Below are positions 6,731 through 15,207 of a stretch of DNA of 64,000 nt, piece by piece. The stretch spans positions 1 to 64,000 of the forward strand of contig NZ_SJPU01000006.1 in the NCBI RefSeq assembly GCF_007860105.1. Direction: 5' to 3'. Numbering within the stretch: the stretch's first letter is position 1; each line of letters opens with the position of its first letter. The notes beneath the pieces were generated by a model. It saw only the letters and a list, made by a program, of their open reading frames with translations, did not search any database and was not told the DNA's origin. A program made the translations under genes and the position numbers. This DNA comes from Allorhodopirellula heiligendammensis. GTDB lineage: Bacteria > Planctomycetota > Planctomycetia > Pirellulales > Pirellulaceae.

Positions 6731-9700
6731 TTAATTTCGAGCACCTCGATAGAGTCTGGCAAAATCCGCGACGCTGACAACGCCTTCATTGGTCAGGAAG
6801 ACATCGAGATGACTGGGTGCGGTGTCGCCAGCGAGCAGTGCTAATTCGTCTCGGGCGGCCAGTGCGTGGGGAGTGAGTTGCTGGGCTGCGGCGGATTCCG
6901 CTGCACGGGTCAGTCGTGTTTTGGCTTGTTCGAGTATCTGCCCGCGATCACCCGAGAAGACTTCGGGATACCTCGCCATGGCGAGGCCCTCGATCAAGTT
7001 GGCCTTCAAATCGGCTGCGTCGAGTCGTTGTCGGCGCAGCAATTTGATCAGCTTTCGGAAATTCTTCTTTGTGTGCGAACTGGGATGCGATAGAAGCGAA
7101 AGCGTCGCGATCGCGCTGAGTTCGGCAATGAGCGTCTTCATGAGCTGATTGCGGTAGAGCACCGATCTGTCGCACTGCTGGGCGATTTGTGCGAGTACTC
7201 GCTCAGTTTGCCTGGGTTGGTTTTGGTAGATTGCACGAAGTAGGCTCTCAAACTGCATCCCCATGCCGAAAGCGTCTTCACCAATATCTTGCAAGCTCGG
7301 CAGTAGCTGCGAGTTTCGATCCCGCAGCGATTCCAGATCGTTCCGCATTAGGAATGCGACGGAGCTATAACCGAGGGAACCCATTGCCAGTACAAAGCAG
7401 TCGTTCATCGTCGCGCCCTCGGCTTGCATGTCCTCAACCATGTCCGCCAACGCGGTTAAATTACCCATCTGAAAATAGCACGCTGCTTCGAGGCAACTTG
7501 TATGGGCCAGTTCAAAGCCGTGGTGCAATTCGCTGTCGGCGTAACATTTGCGGGCTTGCAGGATATGTTGGGTCGCCTGTTGAAACTGGCCGCTCATTCC
7601 ATTCGCCCACGCCAGCCCGCACTGAACGTCTCCGTGGTAGCCAGGAGGATCGTTTTCGCTCAGCGTCTCCTGGAGATGGGACAGGGTATGAGCCGCTGCG
7701 ATACGTTTGCGACCCGGTCGGTAGGAATCGAACACGCAGGTGCCAATGATCAGCTCAATTTGTTCACCCCGCGATCCAAATTGACGGACCAGGCCGCGAT
7801 TGAACACATTCAGTTCGGCCGCCAACCAATTGTCGAGCATGCTGAGGGGACGGACGAGGGCCCCGCAGACCGCGATCTGGTTTCCCAACAATTCAGGACG
7901 CTGAGGTGGCGCGTAGGAGTCGTCCAGATCCCGTGCCGATGTAAAGATAGCTTGGCGAGTCAACTGCCAAGCTATCGAGAGTTTCGTCGCCCATGCTTGC
8001 TTGCGTCGCGGCAGTTTCAACCTTGCCAAGAGTGGATCGAGACGGTCGACGGCGTGGGCAAATCTGCCCGAGCGGATGAAACACTGAACTTGCTCGAGTT
8101 CGGTATCAAGTTTGGCTTGACCCGAAAGCAGTTCAGCAAGCTCTTGGTAAGTTTGAGCTGCTTCATACAGGCGTCCTGATCGCTGCAGGCTCTCTGCCGA
8201 TGAACGCAGTGCATCAATGCGATCGACACCGGAGCTGTAGGATGCGACGCTGCGATGCCAGCGGGCCGCCTCTAAATGAGCATACACCTGCTGGGCCTGC
8301 ATGGCGGCTTGATTCGCCCATTTCACGAACTCGGGAATGTCGCCGGCTTGCTCATAATGTTCGGCAATCCGTCCAGCGGAGAGCGGAACATTGACTAGGC
8401 ATTCGGCCCATAGTCGATGTAAGCGTTGTCGCTGCTCGGTCGGAATCGCCGAACGCAGTTGGATTGCGAGGCGGTCGTGCCAGACTCTAATAAATTGCTC
8501 ATTGAACCCATCTCGGACAATCAGACGATTCTCGACCAGTTCATCGAGTTGCGTTTCGAGCAGTGCGGAGTTGTTCTCGATCGAGCACAATTGATCGAAC
8601 GTGATTTGGCGTCCGGCGACGACGATGATATTCAATAAAGCTTTCACGCTCGGGCTGAGCTGATCACTACGATGTTGCCAAACATCTTCAATGGAGGGAG
8701 CGTCAAGCTGAGATGTGGCGGCGGAATGATTGTGGGAAGAGGCCTGGGGTTTTCGAGTTAGACAATCGTGTAGCAGTCCCGATGGCGATAGTTCACTGAG
8801 ATAGGCCTCGAGCCGGTACGGTTGCCCCTCGATCTGCTCGTTCAGGGCTTCCAGACGGGCATCATCCAGTTCGATTCCCTGCAACTTCGCTTCGCTGCGG
8901 ATTGCTTGAGAGGTCACCTCACTTGTCAGTGGCTCAATCGTGATGTTGGCATCGGGAGGGAATTGCTGTCGATCTCCTCCCGCCCGCGAGACGGTGATTA
9001 ATCCCAGTCCTTGGTAGAGCGGCGGTCCCATGCGGCTGGAGGCGCTGGATTGGAAGTGGTCGAGGGTCCGGAGCGTGTCTCGGTCGGCCCATTGAACGTC
9101 GTCGATCACAAAGAAGACGGGGCCAACTTCGCGGAGTTGGTTGCAAACTTTGATTGCTGCCTCCAACCCGCCGGTGCGTTTGTCCGAGGTCACGATTGGC
9201 GGTTGCGACCAGTCGACTTCGAGAATTTCACCGAGTCCGGGCAGAACTCTTTGCAGAATGGACTCACTCACCGAGTCAACTTTGATTTTCTCAAATCCAC
9301 CTCGGCGATAGCGGATCACAATCTCGTCGGCGATCTGGCTGAAGGCTTGCAGCGGGATCTGCTCGAAACGTTGGCAGCGAGCAACAAAGACCAGCGGCCA
9401 GGACTGGGACCGCAGCTCATCAATTGCCAATTGCAGGAAGGTGGATTTGCCGATGCCGGAGGTTCCGTCCACATGGAGACGCTTCACTTGACCGCCCAGT
9501 ATGAGGTGGCACCAGCGTCGGAACTCAATGAGCTGCTCGGCGCGAGCAACTTTGGTGATTCTCTCCGCCCGCGTGGAAGCATGGCTTTGTGTGGAGATCG
9601 CAACCAGCGGCGTGCTCTCACGTCCGACACGCGACACAGCCATCGCGGTCGGGCGATCGGGAACCTCAGGTGACAGCATTTCGTGAACGCACTCGAGCAA

Positions 9701-10645
9701 GCATTCGGGGATATCGGAGTGAAGTCCGACCATCGCCGAAATAATGTATTCGCGATCGCTTTGGCTGCTCCGCTCATCGCGGGGGATCATGTCATCCTCG
9801 TGATCGGTCGTGGCCGCATCGCCCGGGTGGATCGGCGAGTTTTCCAAAGCGTCACGATCTCGACGACGCTGAGCGGAAGAAAACATTCGCAGCGCTTCCA
9901 AAGCGACCATGCCGAGACTGAAAATGTCGCTCGCGGGGCAGTAGGACTGGCGGAATAGCACCTCCGGAGCCACGTACATTGGCGTCCAAATGAGGTAGCT
10001 GCGAATGTTCTGCGGATCACTCTCAGCTTCGAACTCGCCGGCGAGGTCGCAATCGACAATGACAAAGCGATTGCCATCGTTTGTCATCATCAGATTGGTG
10101 GGTTTGATGTCTCGATGGACGAGCTGTTGGGCATGTATCCAATTTAAACCCGCTCCAACCTGACGGAGCATCTCGAGCAGACGCTCGCAACTCTCGTGCA
10201 GCGGCAGCGACTTCCAGCGGCGCAGTACCTGCACTAAGTTGTCGCCCTCGATCAACTCCATCGAAAACGCGAGTGCATCGTCATCCTGCAGGATCCGGTA
10301 AAGTCGTACCAGACCGGGGTGGCGTAGTTTGCACATTCGTCGAAAACCGGTCTTGGACCGGACCGCGTCTGCCGGATCAATTGTGGGGATCAGCTTCAAC
10401 GCGACCGTTTTACCGGTTTCGGTTTCGCGAGCTTCATAAACCCACCCATGTGACCCGCAGTCGATCGCGCGGAGCAGTTCGAAACCAGCTACGATTTGAC
10501 CAATTTTCCACGGCGAATTTTTCAGACGCGGACGCTGGGCGTGGCCTCGGGTCGCGTGGGCGCCATCGTTCTTGCTCTTTTGCGTCTCTTGAGAGCTGCT
10601 GGGACGCATCCAATCGTCACCGCTATAATCGTCCCACTGGGCCAT
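6731..10645 (-). CDS. Ser/Thr protein kinase fused to AAA ATPase and TPR-like region
   Basis: A 1304-residue signalling protein. The N-terminal kinase domain (about 50-345) has a glycine loop CGSHGWVYEA, the VALK lysine K84, the HRDIKPTN catalytic loop (D179) and APE in YVAPEV. The metal-binding DFG is replaced by D198-C-D. A STAND/AAA-type ATPase follows, with P-loop DGTSGIGKST and Walker B VFFVIDDVQWAD. The last 600 residues are helical repeats resembling TPRs. Similar architectures occur in PknK-type and hybrid sensor kinases, where the ATPase-repeat part senses a ligand or partner. There is no membrane segment, so it is probably cytoplasmic. The frame is open to a TTG at 10690, but the ATG at 10645 is preferred. 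It is transcribed alone. Confidence 0.9.
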   Translation of the reverse strand: MAQWDDYSGDDWMRPSSSQETQKSKNDGAHATRGHAQRPRLKNSPWKIGQIVAGFELLRAIDCGSHGWVYEARETETGKTVALKLIPTIDPADAVRSKTGFRRMCKLRHPGLVRLYRILQDDDALAFSMELIEGDNLVQVLRRWKSLPLHESCERLLEMLRQVGAGLNWIHAQQLVHRDIKPTNLMMTNDGNRFVIVDCDLAGEFEAESDPQNIRSYLIWTPMYVAPEVLFRQSYCPASDIFSLGMVALEALRMFSSAQRRRDRDALENSPIHPGDAATTDHEDDMIPRDERSSQSDREYIISAMVGLHSDIPECLLECVHEMLSPEVPDRPTAMAVSRVGRESTPLVAISTQSHASTRAERITKVARAEQLIEFRRWCHLILGGQVKRLHVDGTSGIGKSTFLQLAIDELRSQSWPLVFVARCQRFEQIPLQAFSQIADEIVIRYRRGGFEKIKVDSVSESILQRVLPGLGEILEVDWSQPPIVTSDKRTGGLEAAIKVCNQLREVGPVFFVIDDVQWADRDTLRTLDHFQSSASSRMGPPLYQGLGLITVSRAGGDRQQFPPDANITIEPLTSEVTSQAIRSEAKLQGIELDDARLEALNEQIEGQPYRLEAYLSELSPSGLLHDCLTRKPQASSHNHSAATSQLDAPSIEDVWQHRSDQLSPSVKALLNIIVVAGRQITFDQLCSIENNSALLETQLDELVENRLIVRDGFNEQFIRVWHDRLAIQLRSAIPTEQRQRLHRLWAECLVNVPLSAGRIAEHYEQAGDIPEFVKWANQAAMQAQQVYAHLEAARWHRSVASYSSGVDRIDALRSSAESLQRSGRLYEAAQTYQELAELLSGQAKLDTELEQVQCFIRSGRFAHAVDRLDPLLARLKLPRRKQAWATKLSIAWQLTRQAIFTSARDLDDSYAPPQRPELLGNQIAVCGALVRPLSMLDNWLAAELNVFNRGLVRQFGSRGEQIELIIGTCVFDSYRPGRKRIAAAHTLSHLQETLSENDPPGYHGDVQCGLAWANGMSGQFQQATQHILQARKCYADSELHHGFELAHTSCLEAACYFQMGNLTALADMVEDMQAEGATMNDCFVLAMGSLGYSSVAFLMRNDLESLRDRNSQLLPSLQDIGEDAFGMGMQFESLLRAIYQNQPRQTERVLAQIAQQCDRSVLYRNQLMKTLIAELSAIATLSLLSHPSSHTKKNFRKLIKLLRRQRLDAADLKANLIEGLAMARYPEVFSGDRGQILEQAKTRLTRAAESAAAQQLTPHALAARDELALLAGDTAPSHLDVFLTNEGVVSVADFARLYRGARN

Positions 10646-10857
10646 GATTGCAAAAAACCTTGGTGATGAATATGGTGTGCAGTCATTCAATCATATTTCA
10701 TGTACATCCGCTCCAGTTTTCGTTCGAGAAACGGAAAAAATGCCAGATATTGGCCTCTTTTTTCGCCTATCTCCGGCATTGACCGCGCGGCGGACAATCG
10801 ATATTGTTGGGCTCGTCGTGAGCGGCGATTTCCAACGCCTGCTCTCAATGAGCACAC

Positions 10858-10932
10858 GGTGGCTATAGCTCAGTTGGTTAGAGCGTCGGATTGTGATTCC
10901 GAAGGTCGAGGGTTCGAGCCCCTTTAGCCACC
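10858..10932 (+). tRNA. tRNA-His (anticodon GTG)
   Basis: The acceptor GTGGCTA (10859-10865) pairs with TAGCCAC (10925-10931). The extra G at 10858 (G-1) faces C at 10932, the hallmark of tRNA-His. The anticodon loop TTGTGAT gives GTG, and the T arm is GAGGG-TTCGAGC-CCCTT. Confidence 0.95.
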
Positions 10933-10988
10933 CTTTTCTTAAAAAATATCGAGTTCCTTGGCTGGAACGCCCGTCAGACCAGGTGACG

Positions 10989-12191
10989 ATGGCCCCTTTT
11001 GGCAAAATCCTGATCGCCCTGGTAACGGTGACGGTCCTGCATGCCCACTTCAATTTAGGGATGCTGCGTTCCAATTCCGCTTCGGCGCGACCGGGAGAGG
11101 CTGCCGTTGGCAAGTCACTGCGTGTCGGTCATTTGCCCGTCACGTGTCATTTGACATGTCCAGTAACCAGCTGGGTGAGTCGGCATTCGCCTGATCATTC
11201 TGACTTCGTGTCGTGGCGATACACCAATTTTCCGGCGATGACGGAAGATATCGACGCCGGGAATTTGGATGCTGCGTTCATTCTCGCGCCCCTCGCGATG
11301 GTCATGCAACGCCAAGGTACCCCGGTCAAAATTGTGCATCTGGGGCATCGCGATGGAACGGCCATCGTCGTCCCCACGCAATCGACCTACCAGACGTTCG
11401 CTGATCTGAGAGGCAAACGCATTGCCATCCCTCATCGATATTCGAATCAGCGGATTCTGATCGAGAAACTGAAGGATCAATTTCAGTTTTCAGATGATGA
11501 TATTACCCTGATCGATTATCCGCCCCCAGAAATGCCCGCTGGACTGCAGGCGGGACAGTTTGATGCGTACATCGTGGGAGAGCCGTTTGCCGCCAAAGCC
11601 GAAATGGATGGGTTTGGGCGCGTGCTCTATTTTACAAAAGATATCTGGCCGAACTTTATCTCCTGTGCTTTGGTGGTAACCGAGCGATTGATCGAGCGCG
11701 ATCCCGATTTGGTGCGGGAGCTCGTCCAAGGAATCTCGGCATCAGGAAAATGGCTCGATGAGGGTGACGACCAGTTGATCGCTGGGATGGCCCCTCTGGG
11801 TAGCCAACGCAGTCGCGATGCGGCCAGCACCGTGATTCCCGAGGGATTCGGTCACTCGCCACGCATGCAAGCGGCTTTGATCGCAGCCCGGCAGGAGTAC
11901 TACAACCAAGATCCAGAGCTGCTGAAATTTGTGTTGACACGGCCACCTGATCGGGTCCGCTATAGCCAGCTCGATCTCGCACGCGAGGATTTTGTTGAAA
12001 TTCAACGCTACGCTGAGCGACTGGGTTTTTTCAGTTTCCGACCGGTGACAGCCGCCGATCCGTTCGGCTTTGACGATTATGCTGACCCAACGTTTGAAAA
12101 ATCCGGAGTGTGGACGTTACCGCTGGCAGAGGATGCGGCGGAGCTACATCCTCTGAACAGGGATGCAGCTCGCTGGCAGGCTCAGCCGTGA
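10989..12191 (+). CDS. NrtA/SsuA-like ABC transporter substrate-binding protein
   Basis: A 400-residue periplasmic binding protein. An N-terminal hydrophobic segment (about 5-20) acts as a signal peptide or anchor. The body follows the NMT1/NrtA pattern: RVGHLPVTCH, then FPAMTEDIDAGNLDAAFILAP and GKRIAIPHRYSNQRILIEKL, and the second lobe YPPPEMPAGLQAGQFDAYIVGEPF. The first ligand loop carries a Cys-x3-Cys (TCHLTC), which is unusual for nitrate, sulfonate or taurine binders and could bind metal or form a disulfide. Its start is placed at the ATG at 10989 with AGGTGA just upstream; longer frames run into tRNA-His. The stop overlaps the permease ATG by one base, so the three transporter genes form one coupled operon. 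The substrate is unknown. Confidence 0.85.
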   Translation: MAPFGKILIALVTVTVLHAHFNLGMLRSNSASARPGEAAVGKSLRVGHLPVTCHLTCPVTSWVSRHSPDHSDFVSWRYTNFPAMTEDIDAGNLDAAFILAPLAMVMQRQGTPVKIVHLGHRDGTAIVVPTQSTYQTFADLRGKRIAIPHRYSNQRILIEKLKDQFQFSDDDITLIDYPPPEMPAGLQAGQFDAYIVGEPFAAKAEMDGFGRVLYFTKDIWPNFISCALVVTERLIERDPDLVRELVQGISASGKWLDEGDDQLIAGMAPLGSQRSRDAASTVIPEGFGHSPRMQAALIAARQEYYNQDPELLKFVLTRPPDRVRYSQLDLAREDFVEIQRYAERLGFFSFRPVTAADPFGFDDYADPTFEKSGVWTLPLAEDAAELHPLNRDAARWQAQP

Positions 12192-12964
12192 TGCGGGCGC
12201 GTTCGCTCCTGCTCGGCGTGTTAGGGATCGGCTTGTTTGCGTTGCTGTGGCAGTTGGCGACATGGGGTAACGGGCGCACGGATGTTCCGGGACCCTACCT
12301 AGCCGTCACCGGGCTTGCCGAGCTGGCTCGCGAGGGAGTGTTGTGGCGTTACATCATTGCTTCGGTTTTCCGGGTGATGTGGGGGTTCGCACTGGCGGTC
12401 GTGATCGGTATTCCCTTGGGGCTGGCGATCGGATGGTCGCGGTGGGTTCGCGAATTGCTTAATCCGCTGGTCCAATTGCTGAGGCCCATTTCGCCCATCG
12501 CTTGGCTGCCAATTTCCGTATTGGTGTTCGGTGGCGTGAAGTGGTGGGAGCCGAGCGACCTGTCGGCCATATTTCTAATCTTTTTGGCGTCGATCTTTCC
12601 GATCATCACTGCGGCGACTTCTGCCGTCGAAGGGATTGACGAAAAGTATCTGCGCGTGGCAACCAATTTCGAGATTGGCGGAATTGCGATGTTGTTCCAT
12701 GTCATTCTCCCAGCGGCGCTTCCGCAAATATTGACGGGGCTGCGGTTGGCCCTCGGAATTGCGTGGGTCGTGTTGGTTGCTGCGGAAATGCTCGGCGTTC
12801 AATCGGGTTTAGGATTTCAGATCAACGATTCACGCAATAATCTGCGCTACGATCGGGTCGTCGCGGCGATGATTGTGATCTCTATCATTGGTATCGGTTT
12901 GGACTCTGCGATGGCGCGGATCGAGAATTCAGCACTTGCCCGGCGGGGGACGGCGAAGCGATGA
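12191..12964 (+). CDS. ABC transporter permease (SsuC/NrtB/TauC type)
   Basis: A 257-residue inner-membrane permease with about six hydrophobic helices. It follows the BPD_transp_1 pattern: the EAA loop region is seen as VATNFEIGGIAMLFHVILPAALPQILTGLRLALGIAWVVLVAAEML, which docks on the ATPase. The ATG at 12191 shares its first base with the last base of the upstream stop codon, and its own TGA overlaps the ATPase start as ATGA, so translation is very likely coupled. Together with the neighbours it should import an anion or small organic compound such as nitrate, a sulfonate or a pyrimidine precursor; sequence alone does not settle which. Confidence 0.9.
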   Translation: MRARSLLLGVLGIGLFALLWQLATWGNGRTDVPGPYLAVTGLAELAREGVLWRYIIASVFRVMWGFALAVVIGIPLGLAIGWSRWVRELLNPLVQLLRPISPIAWLPISVLVFGGVKWWEPSDLSAIFLIFLASIFPIITAATSAVEGIDEKYLRVATNFEIGGIAMLFHVILPAALPQILTGLRLALGIAWVVLVAAEMLGVQSGLGFQINDSRNNLRYDRVVAAMIVISIIGIGLDSAMARIENSALARRGTAKR

Positions 12965-13782
12965 ATAGAGTCGTTCCCAAAATCTTGGTTGAGGACCTGT
13001 CACTTGAATTTCCCGCAAAGGACGGCACCCGCACGCAGGTGCTTCGTTCGATCGACTTGGAGGTGCAAGCGGGCGAGTTCATTTGCATCGTGGGTCCATC
13101 AGGATGTGGCAAGTCGACGTTGCTGAACATCGCTTGCGGGTTTCTCGCACCGTCGCGAGGGCGGGTGGTCGTTGATGATGTTCCCGTCACCAAACCCGAT
13201 CGGCGACGAGTGTTCATCTTCCAGGACAATGCCGTGTTTCCATGGTTGACGGTCCGCGAAAATATTGGCTTTGGCCTGCGTGATCGGACTGCTCCGGAGA
13301 GCACCGCGACGATTCAGCGGTACATTGAAATGATTGGTTTGGCAGGGTTCGAGGACTCCTATCCGCGAGATCTTTCTGGCGGAATGAATCAACGCGTCGA
13401 GATTGCGCGGGCGCTTGCGTCGGATCCAGATATCTTGTTCATGGACGAGCCCCTCGGTGCGCTCGACTTCCTGACACGCCTGAAGATGCGAGCGGATTTG
13501 GTCGAGATCTGGCGACAGGAACGGAAAACGATTTTGTTCGTGACTCACGATGTGGAAGAGTCCGTTCAGTTGGCCGATCGGATCGTCGTGATGAGCAGTC
13601 GGCCGGCTGAGATTCGCTCGGTAATCCCGGTCAAGTTGCCGCGGCCTCGCAATCTGGATGATCCGGAGTGCCTGCGTATTCGTGACGAAGTCTTCCATCT
13701 CATGGGACTTGATCACTTTGGCAGGAGCGAGGAGTTGGATTCACCGAATGGGAAAATAGCACGCGGCCAAGATCCGGTTTGA
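12961..13782 (+). CDS. ABC transporter ATP-binding protein (SsuB/NrtD/TauB type)
   Basis: A 273-residue ATPase with Walker A GPSGCGKST, Q-loop FQDNAVFPWLTV, signature LSGGMNQRVEIARAL, Walker B ILFMDEPLGALD and switch histidine in VTHDVEES. This is the standard set of the nitrate/sulfonate/taurine importer family. It has no C-terminal binding-protein domain of the NrtC type. It is the last gene of the three-gene importer operon; a free-standing regulator is not adjacent. It energises the permease encoded just upstream. Confidence 0.93.
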   Translation: MNRVVPKILVEDLSLEFPAKDGTRTQVLRSIDLEVQAGEFICIVGPSGCGKSTLLNIACGFLAPSRGRVVVDDVPVTKPDRRRVFIFQDNAVFPWLTVRENIGFGLRDRTAPESTATIQRYIEMIGLAGFEDSYPRDLSGGMNQRVEIARALASDPDILFMDEPLGALDFLTRLKMRADLVEIWRQERKTILFVTHDVEESVQLADRIVVMSSRPAEIRSVIPVKLPRPRNLDDPECLRIRDEVFHLMGLDHFGRSEELDSPNGKIARGQDPV

Positions 13783-14227
13783 TCACGCCCCCGGGGGAAA
13801 TTGCAGTCAATCCGAACGCCTGATCACCTCGGTTGCACCTAGAATCTCAGCTGTCATGCACCACAACGCAGTGGCCAGCGCGGCAGTGCTTGATAGCGAA
13901 CCGGGAGAAAAAGTGCCATCCTGTTTCCGTCCGACCACGGGCCTCTCCGACCAGCGGGCCTCTCCGCCAGCGGGTCTCGATTCCAGACGTATGCTCTTCC
14001 GCTGTACTTGCCGGCGCGGCAATATCAGCTGGATCGAAACTGACCAGGACAGCGTCAACATCTTGGCCATCAACTGTATGCAGATTGGCCGCCGTTCCTA
14101 ATCGGCTACCGACACGTGCGTGCGTGTGCACGAGCAAAGTCAATTAAAGCGAAGTGCGTGCGACGGAAACACTTGGAGGCTCTTTAAGAAATTTAGTCTG
14201 CACTCGGGTCCGTGCACCGTATCTGTC
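13783..14227. other. Gap with no supported gene
   Basis: Several frames of 80-130 codons overlap on both strands here, but none shows a domain, a signal peptide or a good ribosome-binding site. Segments such as GGGCCTCTCCGACC and GGGCCTCTCCGCC near 13941-13970 are near-repeats. A decayed gene is possible. Confidence 0.4.
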
Positions 14228-14806
14228 TCAGCGTGCGGCACTGCCGGCGCGATCGAATTCAAATCGCTGCAGACTCGCCGGTCCAGTCGTCTTGAGCGAC
14301 ATTTGGGCTTCATCGAGCCGAGGCGGGGTGCTCGTGACAATCAACAGGATGGCTCCATCGTCTATCCGCTGCTCGTACTTGGCTGCCGAATGCGAATTGA
14401 TTCCAAAATGATTGGCCATCGCGAAGAGTCCGCGCGAGTTGACACGATCGGAGTCAACTTGGGAGGAGTTTGCGAGCTTGCCCGCTTCCGACATGACGGC
14501 ACCAAGGGCAGCCCCCCCAGCGAGAGCTGCGAGTGGTCCCGCGATCATGATGGGACCCATGACCGAACCGATGGCCAACGGTGTGCCCACCAAAGCACCG
14601 ATTCCCGCCCCGATCTCCATCGACCGTTCGACGCCGACGTCGCTGTAGGCCGCGCCGCTCCGGTCCACTTTATCGAGCGCTCGGGTGTGTCCCTTCCAAG
14701 CAACCGATATCGCATCGGCATGGAAATCCGCCTTACGCAGCACCTCTAAACCAACTTTAGCCGCTTGATGCGACTCATACTCCGCTACTAAACAAGCCGC
14801 TCGCAT
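14228..14806 (-). CDS. General-stress-type protein with a glycine-rich membrane-like segment
   Basis: A 192-residue protein. The first 50 residues (RAACLVAEYESHQAAKVGLEVLRKADF) resemble the N-terminal ferredoxin-like fold of YflT/GspM-type and DUF1269-like stress proteins, in which a short alpha/beta unit is followed by a glycine-zipper segment. Here that segment is at about 65-105 (GAGIGALVGTPLAIGSVMGPIMIAGPLAALAGGAALGAVMSEAG). The C-terminal part is polar. The ATG at 14806 has a GAGG just upstream. It follows the small membrane protein gene by 30 bp on the same strand, so the two are probably one transcript. The role in stress is inferred from the fold only. Confidence 0.65.
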   Translation of the reverse strand: MRAACLVAEYESHQAAKVGLEVLRKADFHADAISVAWKGHTRALDKVDRSGAAYSDVGVERSMEIGAGIGALVGTPLAIGSVMGPIMIAGPLAALAGGAALGAVMSEAGKLANSSQVDSDRVNSRGLFAMANHFGINSHSAAKYEQRIDDGAILLIVTSTPPRLDEAQMSLKTTGPASLQRFEFDRAGSAAR

Positions 14807-14836
14807 GACCTCAACCTTCCAATCGGGGGACGCAAC

Positions 14837-15019
14837 TTACAGATAAAACCATACGCCGAAGGCGAGGGCAACCACTAACAGAACGACCAGGTAGCTCAAG
14901 CCAACCAGCCCAAACACACTCGCAGGAGAACGTTCGTCCAGGGTCATATTCTCGCCCTTGCCGCGCTCGCTCAACGGCACATCGGCATCACTCTCGTCTC
15001 GTCTACTTACTTGCACCAT
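14837..15019 (-). CDS. Small single-span membrane protein
   Basis: A 60-residue protein with a charged N-terminal half and one C-terminal hydrophobic helix (about 37-60, GLSYLVVLLVVALAFGVWFYL). The start at 15019 is preceded by AAAGGGACC at suitable spacing. It lies 30 bp before the stress-type gene and is probably its operon partner. Small proteins of this composition are common in planctomycetes, and no function is known to me. Confidence 0.6.
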   Translation of the reverse strand: MVQVSRRDESDADVPLSERGKGENMTLDERSPASVFGLVGLSYLVVLLVVALAFGVWFYL

Positions 15020-15207
15020 CTTTTCGGTCCCTTTCTATGACAGCGGGCTCACGTCGGTTCGCTTCAGAACGTGTGACGTTCAACGATTAAGGTGCAAATA
15101 AAGTGCCAGTTTCAATGTGTTGCTGAAGATTCCGGACCAACAGACTCCTTACGCCCCACCGTCCGGTCAGCGTGATGCCTGCAGCTCGTGGGCGTGGGGC
15201 GTCATTC

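Noticed and set aside
10691-11113. 140-codon minus-strand frame across tRNA-His
   Set aside because: It contains the KGLEPSTFGITIRRSNQLSYS type peptide from the antisense of a tRNA and overlaps the binding-protein gene.
13847-14143. 98-codon minus-strand frame beside the stress-type gene
   Set aside because: Overlapping frames on both strands, no domain and no ribosome-binding site; could be decayed DNA.
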